64,000 nucleotides of DNA from Candidatus Nanopelagicales bacterium (GTDB taxonomy: Bacteria > Actinomycetota > Actinomycetes > S36-B12 > GCA-2699445), in the NCBI GenBank assembly GCA_037045355.1, contig JBAOHO010000029.1, positions 1 to 64,000 on the forward strand, given 5' to 3'. This document shows, piece after piece, positions 51,939 through 61,045 of this stretch. The position numbers were made by a program, and so were the translations under genes. Under the pieces are notes generated by a model. The model was given only the letters and a program-made list of their open reading frames with translations, was not told where the DNA came from and searched no databases. Numbering within the stretch: the first letter of the stretch is position 1; the number at the start of each line of letters is the position of its first letter.

Positions 51939-54086
51939 ATGAGCGACGTTCCCACCAGCATCACCACGGAGATCCCCACCAGCCTTGCCGATCTTGCGAT
52001 CGACGAGTCCCTGCTGGGTGACGAGGTCGTGACCCACGCCAAGTTCCAGGTGGTCGACCTGCCGGGCACCGGTCCGATCGGACTGATCACGCTCGACAAC
52101 GGTTTCGACCACACGAAGCCGAACACCTTCGGCCCGAAGGGCCTGCTGGAGTTGAGCGCGGCACTGGATGCCGCCGAAGCCGCCGACATCAAAGCACTGG
52201 CGGTCACGGGCAAACCATTCATCTTCGCGGTCGGTGCCGACCTCACCGGCGTCCCGATCATCACGTCCCGCGAGATGGCGTTGGGAATCGCCAAGCTGGG
52301 TCACCATGTGCTGCGTCGGTTCACCGACTTCAAGGTCCCGACCTTCGCGCTCATCAACGGTGCCGCCATGGGTGGGGGCCTGGAGCTGGCGTTGCACTGC
52401 AACTACCGCACGATCAGTTCCGGGGCCGCCGCGATCGCTTTGCCAGAGTGCTTCCTCGGTTTGGTCCCCGGGTGGGGTGGCGCCTATCTGTTGCCCAACC
52501 TCATCGGACCCCAGAAGGCCCTTCAGGTCATCGTGACCAATCCCTTGGCGCAGAACCGGATGCTCAAGCCCCGGCAGGTCCTCGACCTCGGCATCGCGGA
52601 CGCCATGTTCGAGCCCGCCGATTTCATCGAGCAGTCACTGGGATGGGCCAGTGACGTCCTCGCCGGTGACATCGTGGTCGCCCGGCCCGAGATCGCTCGT
52701 GACGAATCCTGGGATCAGGCCGTCGCAGCGGTACGCGCAGGCCTGGACGCACAGTTGCACGGAGCGGCTCCTGCACCCGTACGCGCTGTCGACCTCGTGG
52801 CCGCCGCCAAGACCGCCGACGCCGATACGGCGTTCGCCGCAGAGGACGAGGCCCTGGCCGACCTGATCATGAGTGACCAGCTGCGCGCCGGCCTTTACTC
52901 ATTCGACCTCGTCCAGAAACGGGCCAAGCGGCCGGTGGGCGCCCCTGACAAGTCCCTCGCCCGCCCTGTGACCAAGGTGGGGATCGTCGGCGCCGGACTC
53001 ATGGCCAGCCAGCTGTGCATGTTGTTCGTCCAGCGTCTCGAAGTCCCGGTGGTCATGACCGACCTCGACCAAGCGCGCGTCGACAAGGGCGTCGCCTACG
53101 TCCACGGTGAGATCGACAAGATGCAGGCCAAGGGTCGGATCAGTCAGGACAAGGCCAACCGATTCAAGGCGCTGGTCACGGGTGCCACCAGCAAGGAAGG
53201 CTTCGCTGATGCCGACTTCGTCATCGAGGCGGTCTTCGAGGACCTGAAGGTCAAGCAGCAGGTGTTCGCCGAATGTGAAGCGGTGGTGTCGGACACCTGC
53301 ATCCTCGCCACGAACACATCGTCTCTCTCGGTGACCGCGATGGCCGCCGAACTGAGGCATCCGGAACGAGTTGTCGGTTTCCACTTCTTCAACCCGGTCG
53401 CCGTGATGCCCCTTCTGGAGATCGTCCGTGCCGACCGCACCGACGACGCCTCACTCGCGACGGCGTTCGCCGTCGGCAAGCAGTTGAAGAAGTCCTGTGT
53501 CCTGGTCAAAGACGCGCCGGCATTCGTCGTCAACCGGCTGCTCACCCGGTTCCTGGGCGAGGTCACCCGCAGCGTCGACGAGGGAACACCATTTGAGGTC
53601 GCCGACTCGGCTCTCGACCCGCTGGGGTTGCCGATGAGCCCCTTCGTCCTGCTGCAACTCGTGGGGCCGGCTGTCGCGTTCCACGTGTCGGAGACCATGC
53701 ACGAGGCATTCCCCGACCGCTTCTACGTGTCCGACAATCTCGGGCGGGCTGTCGAGGCCGGAGTTGTGGGCGTCTGGGATTTCGACGCCCAGGGCAACCG
53801 CACCGTGAATCCTTCCGTCGCGGAGATCTTCGTGCAAGGTGATGCGCCACTCACGGCGGAACAGGTTCGCCAGCGCGCGCTCGATGCCCTAGCCCAGGAA
53901 GTCCAGCTGATGCTCGACGAGGGAGTCGTGGCCGAAGTCCAGGACATCGACATGTGCATGATCCTGGGTGCCGGCTGGGGTTTTCACCTCGGTGGGATCA
54001 GCCCCTACCTGGATCGCAGCGGTGTCGCGGAATCGGTCACCGGCCATCGGTTCCTGGCGCGCGGAGTGGCGTCGGTCCCGAGCTGA
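51939..54086 (+). CDS. fadB: Fatty-acid oxidation multifunctional enzyme (hydratase/dehydrogenase)
   Basis: This 715-aa protein starts at ATG 51939. Residues 1-220 are enoyl-CoA hydratase (PTFALINGAAMGGGLELAL, then LPECFLGLVPGWGGAYLLP). From about residue 345 a 3-hydroxyacyl-CoA dehydrogenase begins with an NAD-binding VGIVGAGLMASQLCMLF, followed by HPERVVGFHFFNPVAVMPLL and APAFVVNRLLTRFLGEV. With FadA it carries out beta-oxidation. Its last 50 bp overlap the convergent c-di-GMP gene. Confidence 0.93.
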   Translation: MSDVPTSITTEIPTSLADLAIDESLLGDEVVTHAKFQVVDLPGTGPIGLITLDNGFDHTKPNTFGPKGLLELSAALDAAEAADIKALAVTGKPFIFAVGADLTGVPIITSREMALGIAKLGHHVLRRFTDFKVPTFALINGAAMGGGLELALHCNYRTISSGAAAIALPECFLGLVPGWGGAYLLPNLIGPQKALQVIVTNPLAQNRMLKPRQVLDLGIADAMFEPADFIEQSLGWASDVLAGDIVVARPEIARDESWDQAVAAVRAGLDAQLHGAAPAPVRAVDLVAAAKTADADTAFAAEDEALADLIMSDQLRAGLYSFDLVQKRAKRPVGAPDKSLARPVTKVGIVGAGLMASQLCMLFVQRLEVPVVMTDLDQARVDKGVAYVHGEIDKMQAKGRISQDKANRFKALVTGATSKEGFADADFVIEAVFEDLKVKQQVFAECEAVVSDTCILATNTSSLSVTAMAAELRHPERVVGFHFFNPVAVMPLLEIVRADRTDDASLATAFAVGKQLKKSCVLVKDAPAFVVNRLLTRFLGEVTRSVDEGTPFEVADSALDPLGLPMSPFVLLQLVGPAVAFHVSETMHEAFPDRFYVSDNLGRAVEAGVVGVWDFDAQGNRTVNPSVAEIFVQGDAPLTAEQVRQRALDALAQEVQLMLDEGVVAEVQDIDMCMILGAGWGFHLGGISPYLDRSGVAESVTGHRFLARGVASVPS

Positions 54087-56994
54087 GGTCGGGCCGGTCC
54101 GCTGTGGCCGGCCGGGGAATCTGCGCAGACAGCACTGCGGGGCGGCCGAACAGGTAGCCCTGTCCTCGTTGGCAACCGATGCGTAGCAGTGCTTGAGCCT
54201 GGTCGCGCGTCTCGATCCCTTCGGCGACGACGGTGAGACCGAGAGTGCGGGCCAGTTGGACGATGGTCGCGATCATGTTCCCCGCTTCGGGGTCTTCCGT
54301 CATGGCCACCGTGAATGATCGATCGATCTTGACGATGTCCGCGGCGAGTTGTCGCCACTGCGCCAGACTCGAGTAGCCGGTGCCGAAGTCGTCGATGGCG
54401 AAGGTGACCCCAGCCTCCCGCAGGGAGGCGATGTTGCGCATCACGTCGCTGTCATGCGCGAGCAAGGTCGCCTCTGTCACCTCGAAGATCAGCGACCCGG
54501 GCTGTACAGAGTGCGTGTGCAGCTCGGACAGCACAGATACGGCGAAGTCAGAATTCTGCAGGTCCCGTGACTCGAGGTTCACTGACACCGCGGCGTGCGG
54601 CACCGGCAGTCGACCGGCGCCACGATCGCGCAGAGCCTTACCCAGCATCTGTCGATTGATCTGGGTGACCATGTCGGCGTCGCGGGCGATCGACAAGAAC
54701 TCCGCGGGAGGGAGCAACCGGCCGTCGTCCGTGACGAGTCTGACGAGGGCTTCATAAGAACGCACCGAACCGTCGCTGAGGTCGACGATGGGCTGATAAG
54801 CAACCTCGAGCGAGTCCCCAGCGAGTGCCCGCGCCAATTCGCTGCGCACGTTCAGGTGCGCAGCCGCCTGACTCCGCAGAGACTCGGCGTAGAACTCGAC
54901 GCGACCTCGTCCGGAGCGCTTGGCACGGAACAGGGCCAACTCGGCACGACGCATGAGCTCGCTGCTGTTCGTGTCGGCGGACGCAGTGACCGCAACTCCG
55001 AACGAGGTGGACAACGCCAGCGAGATGTCGCCGGAATCGATCGGCTGCGCCAGCACCGACTGCAACCGCCCCACGAGAACGGCGACGGAGTCTCTGTCTT
55101 GCCCCTCCACGAGTACGGCGAACTCATCAGCACTCAGTCGCGCCACGGCAGCATCGGGACCGCAGTTGCCACTCAAGCGCCGCCCGATCTCACCCAACAC
55201 CGAATCCCCGGCGGAATGACCATGGGCATCGTTCACGGTGCGGAAGTCGTCCACGTCGAGCACCACGAGAGCCATGCCACCGTCCGCCGAGGCCGTCAGC
55301 CGGTGCATGGCCGCGTCCATGCGGTCGTTGAGCGCTGATCTGTTGAGCAGGCCGGTCGCGGAGTCGAACAGGGAGTTCCAGGCGACAGCTTCCTCCGCGG
55401 CCCGACGTGCTGTCACGTCCTCCACATGGACGACGAAGTCCGCCTGCTGACCCTGACTGTCGTCCAACGGACTGACGGTGATGATGACGAGACGGTCACC
55501 GCCGATGCGGGTGTGCATATGCAGTTCGGCCTGGGGACTCCATCCTCGCGATCGACGGATGAAGAGTCTGCGCAGAGCCGTCAACTCCTGGTGGGGAACG
55601 CAGGACGCGAGATCAGAACCCACCAGGTCCGGCGACGACCGACCGGTTACGCGGGCGAACGCCTCATTCGCGGCAGCGATCAGCAATCTGTCACCCGTCC
55701 GGGAGATCCGCAGGGTGGGGACCGGGGAACGCTCGAACATGGCGTTTGCGAGGACACTTTGAACTCGCTCCCGCTCGGCCAACGCCTCGCGTTCGGTGAT
55801 GTCGGTCCGGACTCCACCCATCGCCACGACACGTCCCGAGCCGTCGCGGATGGGGAAGCGGTCCGAGAGCACGGTGACGGTGGACCCGTCGGGCATAGGC
55901 AGGATTTCGGTGACCACTCGACCGACCCCCGAACTCATCACATCACGGTCGACCTCGGCGATCTGTGCGGCGATGTCGGCGCCGAAGATCTCTTCGTCGG
56001 TGACGTCGGTGACTCCCGCCCGGTCACGATACGGCCCTCCTCCCAACTGGATGTAACGGCCGGAGCCTTCGCTGTCGAACGCCTTGATGTACCACATGGG
56101 TTCGACGCTGCGCAGGAATGCCGAGTTGAAGTCACGGGCCCGTCGAAGCCGCGACAAGGCGGAGCGCTGCCGCCGCAGCAGAAGCACGATGGACAGTGAA
56201 ACGATCGCGAGCAACCCGCCCACGACGGCTCGCTCCGGACGCAGCAGCGCTGCGCTGGGCCCGGCCAGCACAATGGCCGTGGCGGCCGCCAAACCGAGCA
56301 CGAACAAAGTGAGCGAGGCGATGAAGACGCCGTACCGCCACCCCACGAGCAGTACCAGGGGTAGCACCAGCCACGCCGCCACTCCGATGTCGGCACTGAC
56401 GTAGACGCCGATCACCCGTGGTGCGGCGAGCGTAGCCACCACGGCGATCACCGTGACGCCGGCGATCAGTTCGGGTGCGTGCGCCAGAGTCAGACCGGGG
56501 CGGTACGCGAGTGCTGCGGGAAGGACGATGAGACTTCCCAGTGTCGTCGCCGCCACAGTGGCCCCGAAATGCCCTCCCACCGCAGAAGCTGTATGCCCGA
56601 ACAGTTGATGGCCGATCGCCACGATGGTGCCGGCCAGCAGGGAGGCGGCGGCGATCGCGGAGGGGTCCAGGGGGTGTCTCATCGTCACCTGGAGCAGCCG
56701 CAGGAAGATCCCGAGGCCCACCCCGGCCAGAACGGCGAGAACTCCGACGATCCAGGTGTGCGAGGTGTCGGCGTAGTCGGCCAGAAGGACCACCACGACG
56801 GCCGGTACCCCCCACCAAGCGATCGCCGCTCCCAACCGTGCGACCCACGCCGCCACATATCCCGTCGTCAGAGCCAGGACGGGGACACCTGCCACGGTGA
56901 CCAGCCAGGTGTCACCCATCACCACGAGGACCAGCCCCGCCATCGCGGAGACGAGCAGGAGGGGGCGGCGGGCGATCGCTTGATCGCCGGTCAT
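54037..56994 (-). CDS. MASE1-like/PAS/GGDEF/EAL c-di-GMP signalling protein
   Basis: This 985-aa protein starts at ATG 56994 in an ATGA overlap. About eight N-terminal membrane helices (residues 10-275, MASE1-like) are followed by two PAS domains (about 290-520), a GGDEF domain with the degenerate site RLSADEFAVLVE, and an EAL domain with YEALVRL, FEVTEATLLAHDS, AIDDFGTGYSSLAQWRQLA and VVAEGIET intact. It is thus likely a phosphodiesterase that breaks down c-di-GMP, with the GGDEF part regulatory. It is coupled to a second GGDEF-EAL gene. Confidence 0.88.
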   Translation of the reverse strand: MTGDQAIARRPLLLVSAMAGLVLVVMGDTWLVTVAGVPVLALTTGYVAAWVARLGAAIAWWGVPAVVVVLLADYADTSHTWIVGVLAVLAGVGLGIFLRLLQVTMRHPLDPSAIAAASLLAGTIVAIGHQLFGHTASAVGGHFGATVAATTLGSLIVLPAALAYRPGLTLAHAPELIAGVTVIAVVATLAAPRVIGVYVSADIGVAAWLVLPLVLLVGWRYGVFIASLTLFVLGLAAATAIVLAGPSAALLRPERAVVGGLLAIVSLSIVLLLRRQRSALSRLRRARDFNSAFLRSVEPMWYIKAFDSEGSGRYIQLGGGPYRDRAGVTDVTDEEIFGADIAAQIAEVDRDVMSSGVGRVVTEILPMPDGSTVTVLSDRFPIRDGSGRVVAMGGVRTDITEREALAERERVQSVLANAMFERSPVPTLRISRTGDRLLIAAANEAFARVTGRSSPDLVGSDLASCVPHQELTALRRLFIRRSRGWSPQAELHMHTRIGGDRLVIITVSPLDDSQGQQADFVVHVEDVTARRAAEEAVAWNSLFDSATGLLNRSALNDRMDAAMHRLTASADGGMALVVLDVDDFRTVNDAHGHSAGDSVLGEIGRRLSGNCGPDAAVARLSADEFAVLVEGQDRDSVAVLVGRLQSVLAQPIDSGDISLALSTSFGVAVTASADTNSSELMRRAELALFRAKRSGRGRVEFYAESLRSQAAAHLNVRSELARALAGDSLEVAYQPIVDLSDGSVRSYEALVRLVTDDGRLLPPAEFLSIARDADMVTQINRQMLGKALRDRGAGRLPVPHAAVSVNLESRDLQNSDFAVSVLSELHTHSVQPGSLIFEVTEATLLAHDSDVMRNIASLREAGVTFAIDDFGTGYSSLAQWRQLAADIVKIDRSFTVAMTEDPEAGNMIATIVQLARTLGLTVVAEGIETRDQAQALLRIGCQRGQGYLFGRPAVLSAQIPRPATADRPDLSSGPTPLRAPGTDGR

Positions 56995-58670
56995 GGACCC
57001 ACCGCCGCGGTCGAGCCGAGCAGGTAGCCCTGGGCCATGTCACAGCCCTCCGCCCGCAGGAACTCGGCCTGGAGCGGCCGTTCGACTCCCTCGGCCACGA
57101 CCGCCCAGCCCAGATCGTGTGCGACCGAGATCACGGAGGCCACCAGGGCATCGATCTCCGCGCGCAGTCCCAGCCCGGCGACGAGTTCGACGTCGATCTT
57201 GAGGATGTCCACGGGGAGATCCGGCAGAGAGATCAGCGGGACCGGTCCAGTGCCGAAATCGTCCATCGCAACGCGGAATCCGTGCTCGCGAAGTTCGCGC
57301 AAACGCTGGACTGTGGTGCCACCTCCGGAGAGCGTCCCGCCACTGGGCGGGATGCCACCCCCGGAGAGCATTGTCGCTTCCGAGACCTCGACCACGATGT
57401 CGGACGGTTGCAGCCCGGCCGTCAGGACACGGTCGAGCATGTTCTCGGCGAACCCGGCGATCTCGAGCGATCGCGCGGAGACGTTGACAGCCAACCAGCT
57501 GTCGCCGGAGCCGTGCTTGTCACGCTTCCACTGCAGACCCAAGTCGACGACCTGCTCGTCCAGATAGGCAAGCAGCCCGGCCTCATCGGCGGCTGCCAGG
57601 AACTGCGTGGGAGTCAGGACTGCACTGGCGCCGATGGGAAGCCGCGCGAGAGCTTCGTACCCACAGGCGTAGTGGTCGGAGAGTCGGAAGATGGGTTGCA
57701 CGACGATCCGGAGCTGGTCCTCCCCGATGGCCCGTCGCGCCACATCGACCATGCGTACTCGCCGCAGGACCTTCTCCTCGAGGTCGGCGGCGAAGAACTC
57801 GACCCGGTTACGGCCCCGCTCTTTCGCTCGATACATGGCCAGGTCGGCCCGCCGCAGAAGGTCCTCCCCCGAAGTGCCGGCGTCGGAAGTCTGGGCAACC
57901 CCGATTGAGGCAGCGATTCGATGCGTCCGACCGTGAGCCTCGAACGGTCCTTCCATGGCCGCCCTGATCCGCTCCGCCACCAGCGCTGACTCAACCGACG
58001 ATTCCAAGGAGTCGCACACGACGACGAACTCGTCACCGCCCATCCGGGCGACGACATCATCGCCGCGCACGGCCGCCACGATTCGACCGGCGACATCGCG
58101 CAGAACCGAGTCGCCCGCGCGATGGCCGTGCGTGTCGTTGATGGTCTTGAAGCCATCGAGGTCGACGAACAGCAGCGCCACCGTGCCCGGGCGACGACCC
58201 AACCGGGCCAACACGCGGCCGAGGTGACTCATCAGGACTGCTCGATTCGGGAGCCCGGTCAGAGGATCGTGTGAGGCACGATGGGCCAAGGCCCGCTCGG
58301 CTTTGCGGTATTGGGTGATGTCGTCGAACGCCATGACGATCACGTCCGGTCGATCACGACGTTGCACCTCCGTGACGCCGATCGACACCCACACGACTCC
58401 CCACCCGGCGCGAACTATTCGCACTTGCACCGGATGTGCGGGGTCGAACAGTCTGGCGGAGTCGAGGTCCACCTGCGCGCCGTCATCCGGGTGCACAAAG
58501 TCGGTCAACGGCCTGCCGATCACGGCTTGCCTATCAGCGGCCACCAAATGCAGGAAGGCGTCGCTCATGTCCAGAATCTCGCCGGCGCGCGAAACAACGA
58601 TCGTGGGGGTGGGGCTGAGTCGGAACGCCAACTCGGAGAATGGCCCAGAGTCGCTTTCCGTCGAGTCCAT
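56991..58670 (-). CDS. PAS/GGDEF/EAL c-di-GMP signalling protein
   Basis: This 559-aa cytoplasmic protein starts at ATG 58670, five bases after AGGAGG. A PAS domain (15-125) precedes GGDEF with the full site RMGGDEFVVVCD. The EAL domain has YEALARL and VVAEGVERPLQ, but the conserved DDFGTGYSSL reads DDFGTGPVPL, and a glycine-rich insert (SGGGIPPSGGTLSGGG) follows EVSEATML. It is predicted to make c-di-GMP; the phosphodiesterase half may be altered. It overlaps the larger membrane-bound protein gene by 4 bp. Confidence 0.88.
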   Translation of the reverse strand: MDSTESDSGPFSELAFRLSPTPTIVVSRAGEILDMSDAFLHLVAADRQAVIGRPLTDFVHPDDGAQVDLDSARLFDPAHPVQVRIVRAGWGVVWVSIGVTEVQRRDRPDVIVMAFDDITQYRKAERALAHRASHDPLTGLPNRAVLMSHLGRVLARLGRRPGTVALLFVDLDGFKTINDTHGHRAGDSVLRDVAGRIVAAVRGDDVVARMGGDEFVVVCDSLESSVESALVAERIRAAMEGPFEAHGRTHRIAASIGVAQTSDAGTSGEDLLRRADLAMYRAKERGRNRVEFFAADLEEKVLRRVRMVDVARRAIGEDQLRIVVQPIFRLSDHYACGYEALARLPIGASAVLTPTQFLAAADEAGLLAYLDEQVVDLGLQWKRDKHGSGDSWLAVNVSARSLEIAGFAENMLDRVLTAGLQPSDIVVEVSEATMLSGGGIPPSGGTLSGGGTTVQRLRELREHGFRVAMDDFGTGPVPLISLPDLPVDILKIDVELVAGLGLRAEIDALVASVISVAHDLGWAVVAEGVERPLQAEFLRAEGCDMAQGYLLGSTAAVGP

Positions 58671-58701
58671 CGCCACCTCCTGACGTCAGGTTAGCGGGGC
58701 T

Positions 58702-60588
58702 TCACCCTCTGTGGCCGGGCGTTCTCAAGTACCGAACGCCACGAGAGTCTTGGAGACCGATTCCGGCGATGCCTTCCGGCGTGAGCCCCTGCTCCGCCAA
58801 GATATCGGCGCGTCGACCCTGAGTGAGGAATTCGGGACGAAGGCCCAGTGCGACGACCGGCCCCGGGGCCAGCGCCTCGGCCAAGGCAGCACCGACCCCG
58901 CCGCGCCGGTTGCCGTCCTCGACGCAGACGACCAGACGGAAGTCCCGGGCCAGGTCCACCAGTGATTCCGAGACGGGAAGGACCCAGCGGGGATCGACGA
59001 CAGTCACCTGCACCCCTTCGTCCTTGAGGAGATGACCAGCATCAACGGCGACCGGAGCCATGGCACCGACCCCGATGATGAGGACCTCATTGCCCCACTC
59101 CGCCAGGACATCCACTGATCCACTGCGGCGCAAGGCGGGCAGTTCGTCCGGCAGGGTTCCCTTGGGGAAACGCAGGACAGTCGGGCCGTCGTCCACGTCC
59201 AATGCCTCGCTCAACTCCGACTGCAGCGTGACACCGTCGCGAGGAGCGGCCACAGCCAGCCCCGGCACACCGGCGAGCAGCGGCAGATCCCACATGCCGT
59301 TGTGGCTGGCACCGTCGTCACCCGTGACACCCGCCCGGTCGAGAACGATTGTCACCGGCAGTCCGTGCAGGGCGACATCGAGGAGCACCTGGTCGTAGGC
59401 GCGGTTGAGGAAGGTCGCGTAGACGGCCACCACTGGGTGTCGCCCGCCCATGGCGAGCCCCGCGGCGCTCGTGACGGCATGCTGTTCGGCGATTCCCACG
59501 TCGAAGCAACGATCCGGATGAACGGCGGCGAAATCAGACAGCCCGGTGGGACCGGGCATGGCAGCCGTGATGGCCACGACATCGGGGCGGCGTGACGCCT
59601 CGGCGATGAGGCTCTCCGAGAAGACCTGGGTCCAGGTGCGAGTGGGTGCCGCAGTGGGTCGACCCGTCTCGGGATCGATGACCCCAACGCCGTGGAATCG
59701 GTCAGCCTCGTCCGTCTCCGCCGGGGCATATCCTCGGCCTTTCTGAGTGATGCAGTGGACGATGACGGGGCCGGGGTATCGAGTGGCCTGACGCAGGGTG
59801 CTCTCGACGAGTTCGACATCGTGACCATCGATCGGGCCCACGTACTTGATGCCGAGATCCTCGAACATGCCCTGGGGGGTGACGATGTCCTTGACGCCCT
59901 TCTTGACGCCGTGCAAGGCCTCGTACATCGGGCGACCCAGCACTGGCGTGCGGTTCAGCGCGCGCCTTCCCCAACCGAGGAATTTCTCGTATCCCTGGGT
60001 GGTCCGCAGGGTAGCCAGGTGATGAGCGACTCCACCGATGGTCGGCCCATAGGACCGTTCGTTGTCATTGACCACGATGACCATCGGCCGGTCTGCGGTG
60101 GCGATGTTGTTCAGCGCCTCCCAGGCCATGCCCCCGGTCAACGAGCCATCCCCGACGACGGCAACGATGCGTCGTTGGCTGGACTCACCGCTGAGTTGCC
60201 ATGCCTTGGCCAGTCCGTCGGCGTAGGACAGCGCGGTCGAGGCGTGGGAGTTCTCGATCCAGTCGTGGGGGCTTTCGGCCCGCGACGGGTAACCTGACAA
60301 GCCACCGGGTTGGCGCAGGGTTGAGAAGTCACCGCGGCGCCCCGTGAGAATCTTGTGGACGTATGTCTGGTGACCGGTGTCCCACAGGATCGCGTCCCGG
60401 GGGGAGTCGAACACGCGATGCAGGGCGATTGTCAGTTCGACGACGCCGAGGTTCGGGCCAAGGTGACCCCCAGTGCGAGCGACGGACTGGACCAGGAACT
60501 GCCGAATCTCGGCCGCGAGTTGGGTCAGGTCCTCAGAGCTGAGGTCCGCCAGATCGGCTGGACCATTCACGCCATCGATGACCGCCAC
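58702..60588 (-). CDS. dxs: 1-deoxy-D-xylulose-5-phosphate synthase
   Basis: This 628-aa transketolase-like enzyme starts at GTG 60588. The thiamine-binding stretch is VAVVGDGSLTGGMAWEALNN. The middle domain has FDVGIAEQHAVTSAAGLAMG and the C-terminal domain begins around ALRRSGSVDVLAEWGNE. It joins pyruvate and glyceraldehyde-3-phosphate, the first step of the MEP isoprenoid path. It is complete and of normal length. It ends 32 bp before the c-di-GMP gene. Confidence 0.95.
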   Translation of the reverse strand: MAVIDGVNGPADLADLSSEDLTQLAAEIRQFLVQSVARTGGHLGPNLGVVELTIALHRVFDSPRDAILWDTGHQTYVHKILTGRRGDFSTLRQPGGLSGYPSRAESPHDWIENSHASTALSYADGLAKAWQLSGESSQRRIVAVVGDGSLTGGMAWEALNNIATADRPMVIVVNDNERSYGPTIGGVAHHLATLRTTQGYEKFLGWGRRALNRTPVLGRPMYEALHGVKKGVKDIVTPQGMFEDLGIKYVGPIDGHDVELVESTLRQATRYPGPVIVHCITQKGRGYAPAETDEADRFHGVGVIDPETGRPTAAPTRTWTQVFSESLIAEASRRPDVVAITAAMPGPTGLSDFAAVHPDRCFDVGIAEQHAVTSAAGLAMGGRHPVVAVYATFLNRAYDQVLLDVALHGLPVTIVLDRAGVTGDDGASHNGMWDLPLLAGVPGLAVAAPRDGVTLQSELSEALDVDDGPTVLRFPKGTLPDELPALRRSGSVDVLAEWGNEVLIIGVGAMAPVAVDAGHLLKDEGVQVTVVDPRWVLPVSESLVDLARDFRLVVCVEDGNRRGGVGAALAEALAPGPVVALGLRPEFLTQGRRADILAEQGLTPEGIAGIGLQDSRGVRYLRTPGHRG

Positions 60589-60682
60589 GCCCTCGAGTGT
60601 AAGCCCGAATACACGTATCCACCGGCTGGCGCTGCGCGTCCGGGGCCGTGCCTCGGGTTCGGATCGCCGTGGGTTCAGCCAT

Positions 60683-61045
60683 TCACAGTCGGGGACGCCA
60701 ACGGACCCCCGCCAAGGCTTCGGCGACCTGCTCGACCTGACGGCGGGACTCTGTGACCTCCGTGGCCAGTGCCTCGATGGCGGTGAGGATCGCGGCGAGA
60801 TCTGCGGGTGTCACGACATCGGTGAGTCGTCGCCGGGCGGAGGCGTACGAGCGGCGCAGACCCTCAAGTTCGGATTCCAGCCCATCCGACACCAGCAGCG
60901 CCAACGCCCGCGGATGCCTACGCAGCACCGGCTGGGTGCGCCAGGAACCGGGAGCCCGGTCCAGCAGCCAACCGGTGACCCGCTCGCTGAACTCCCCCGC
61001 CTGCGGCGGGGGCAGGTCCCGGGGCCAGCCCGGCGGGGCGGTCAC
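60683..61045 (-). CDS. Conserved-position hypothetical protein (120 aa)
   Basis: The start is GTG 61045, overlapping the aconitase stop (GTGA). The protein is helical: LLRRHPRALALLVSDGLESE, a basic middle (LRRSYASARRRLTDV) and a coiled-coil end (ALATEVTESRRQVEQVAEAL). Small proteins of this kind lie between acnA and dxs in several actinobacteria. The function is unknown. Confidence 0.75.
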   Translation of the reverse strand: MTAPPGWPRDLPPPQAGEFSERVTGWLLDRAPGSWRTQPVLRRHPRALALLVSDGLESELEGLRRSYASARRRLTDVVTPADLAAILTAIEALATEVTESRRQVEQVAEALAGVRWRPRL

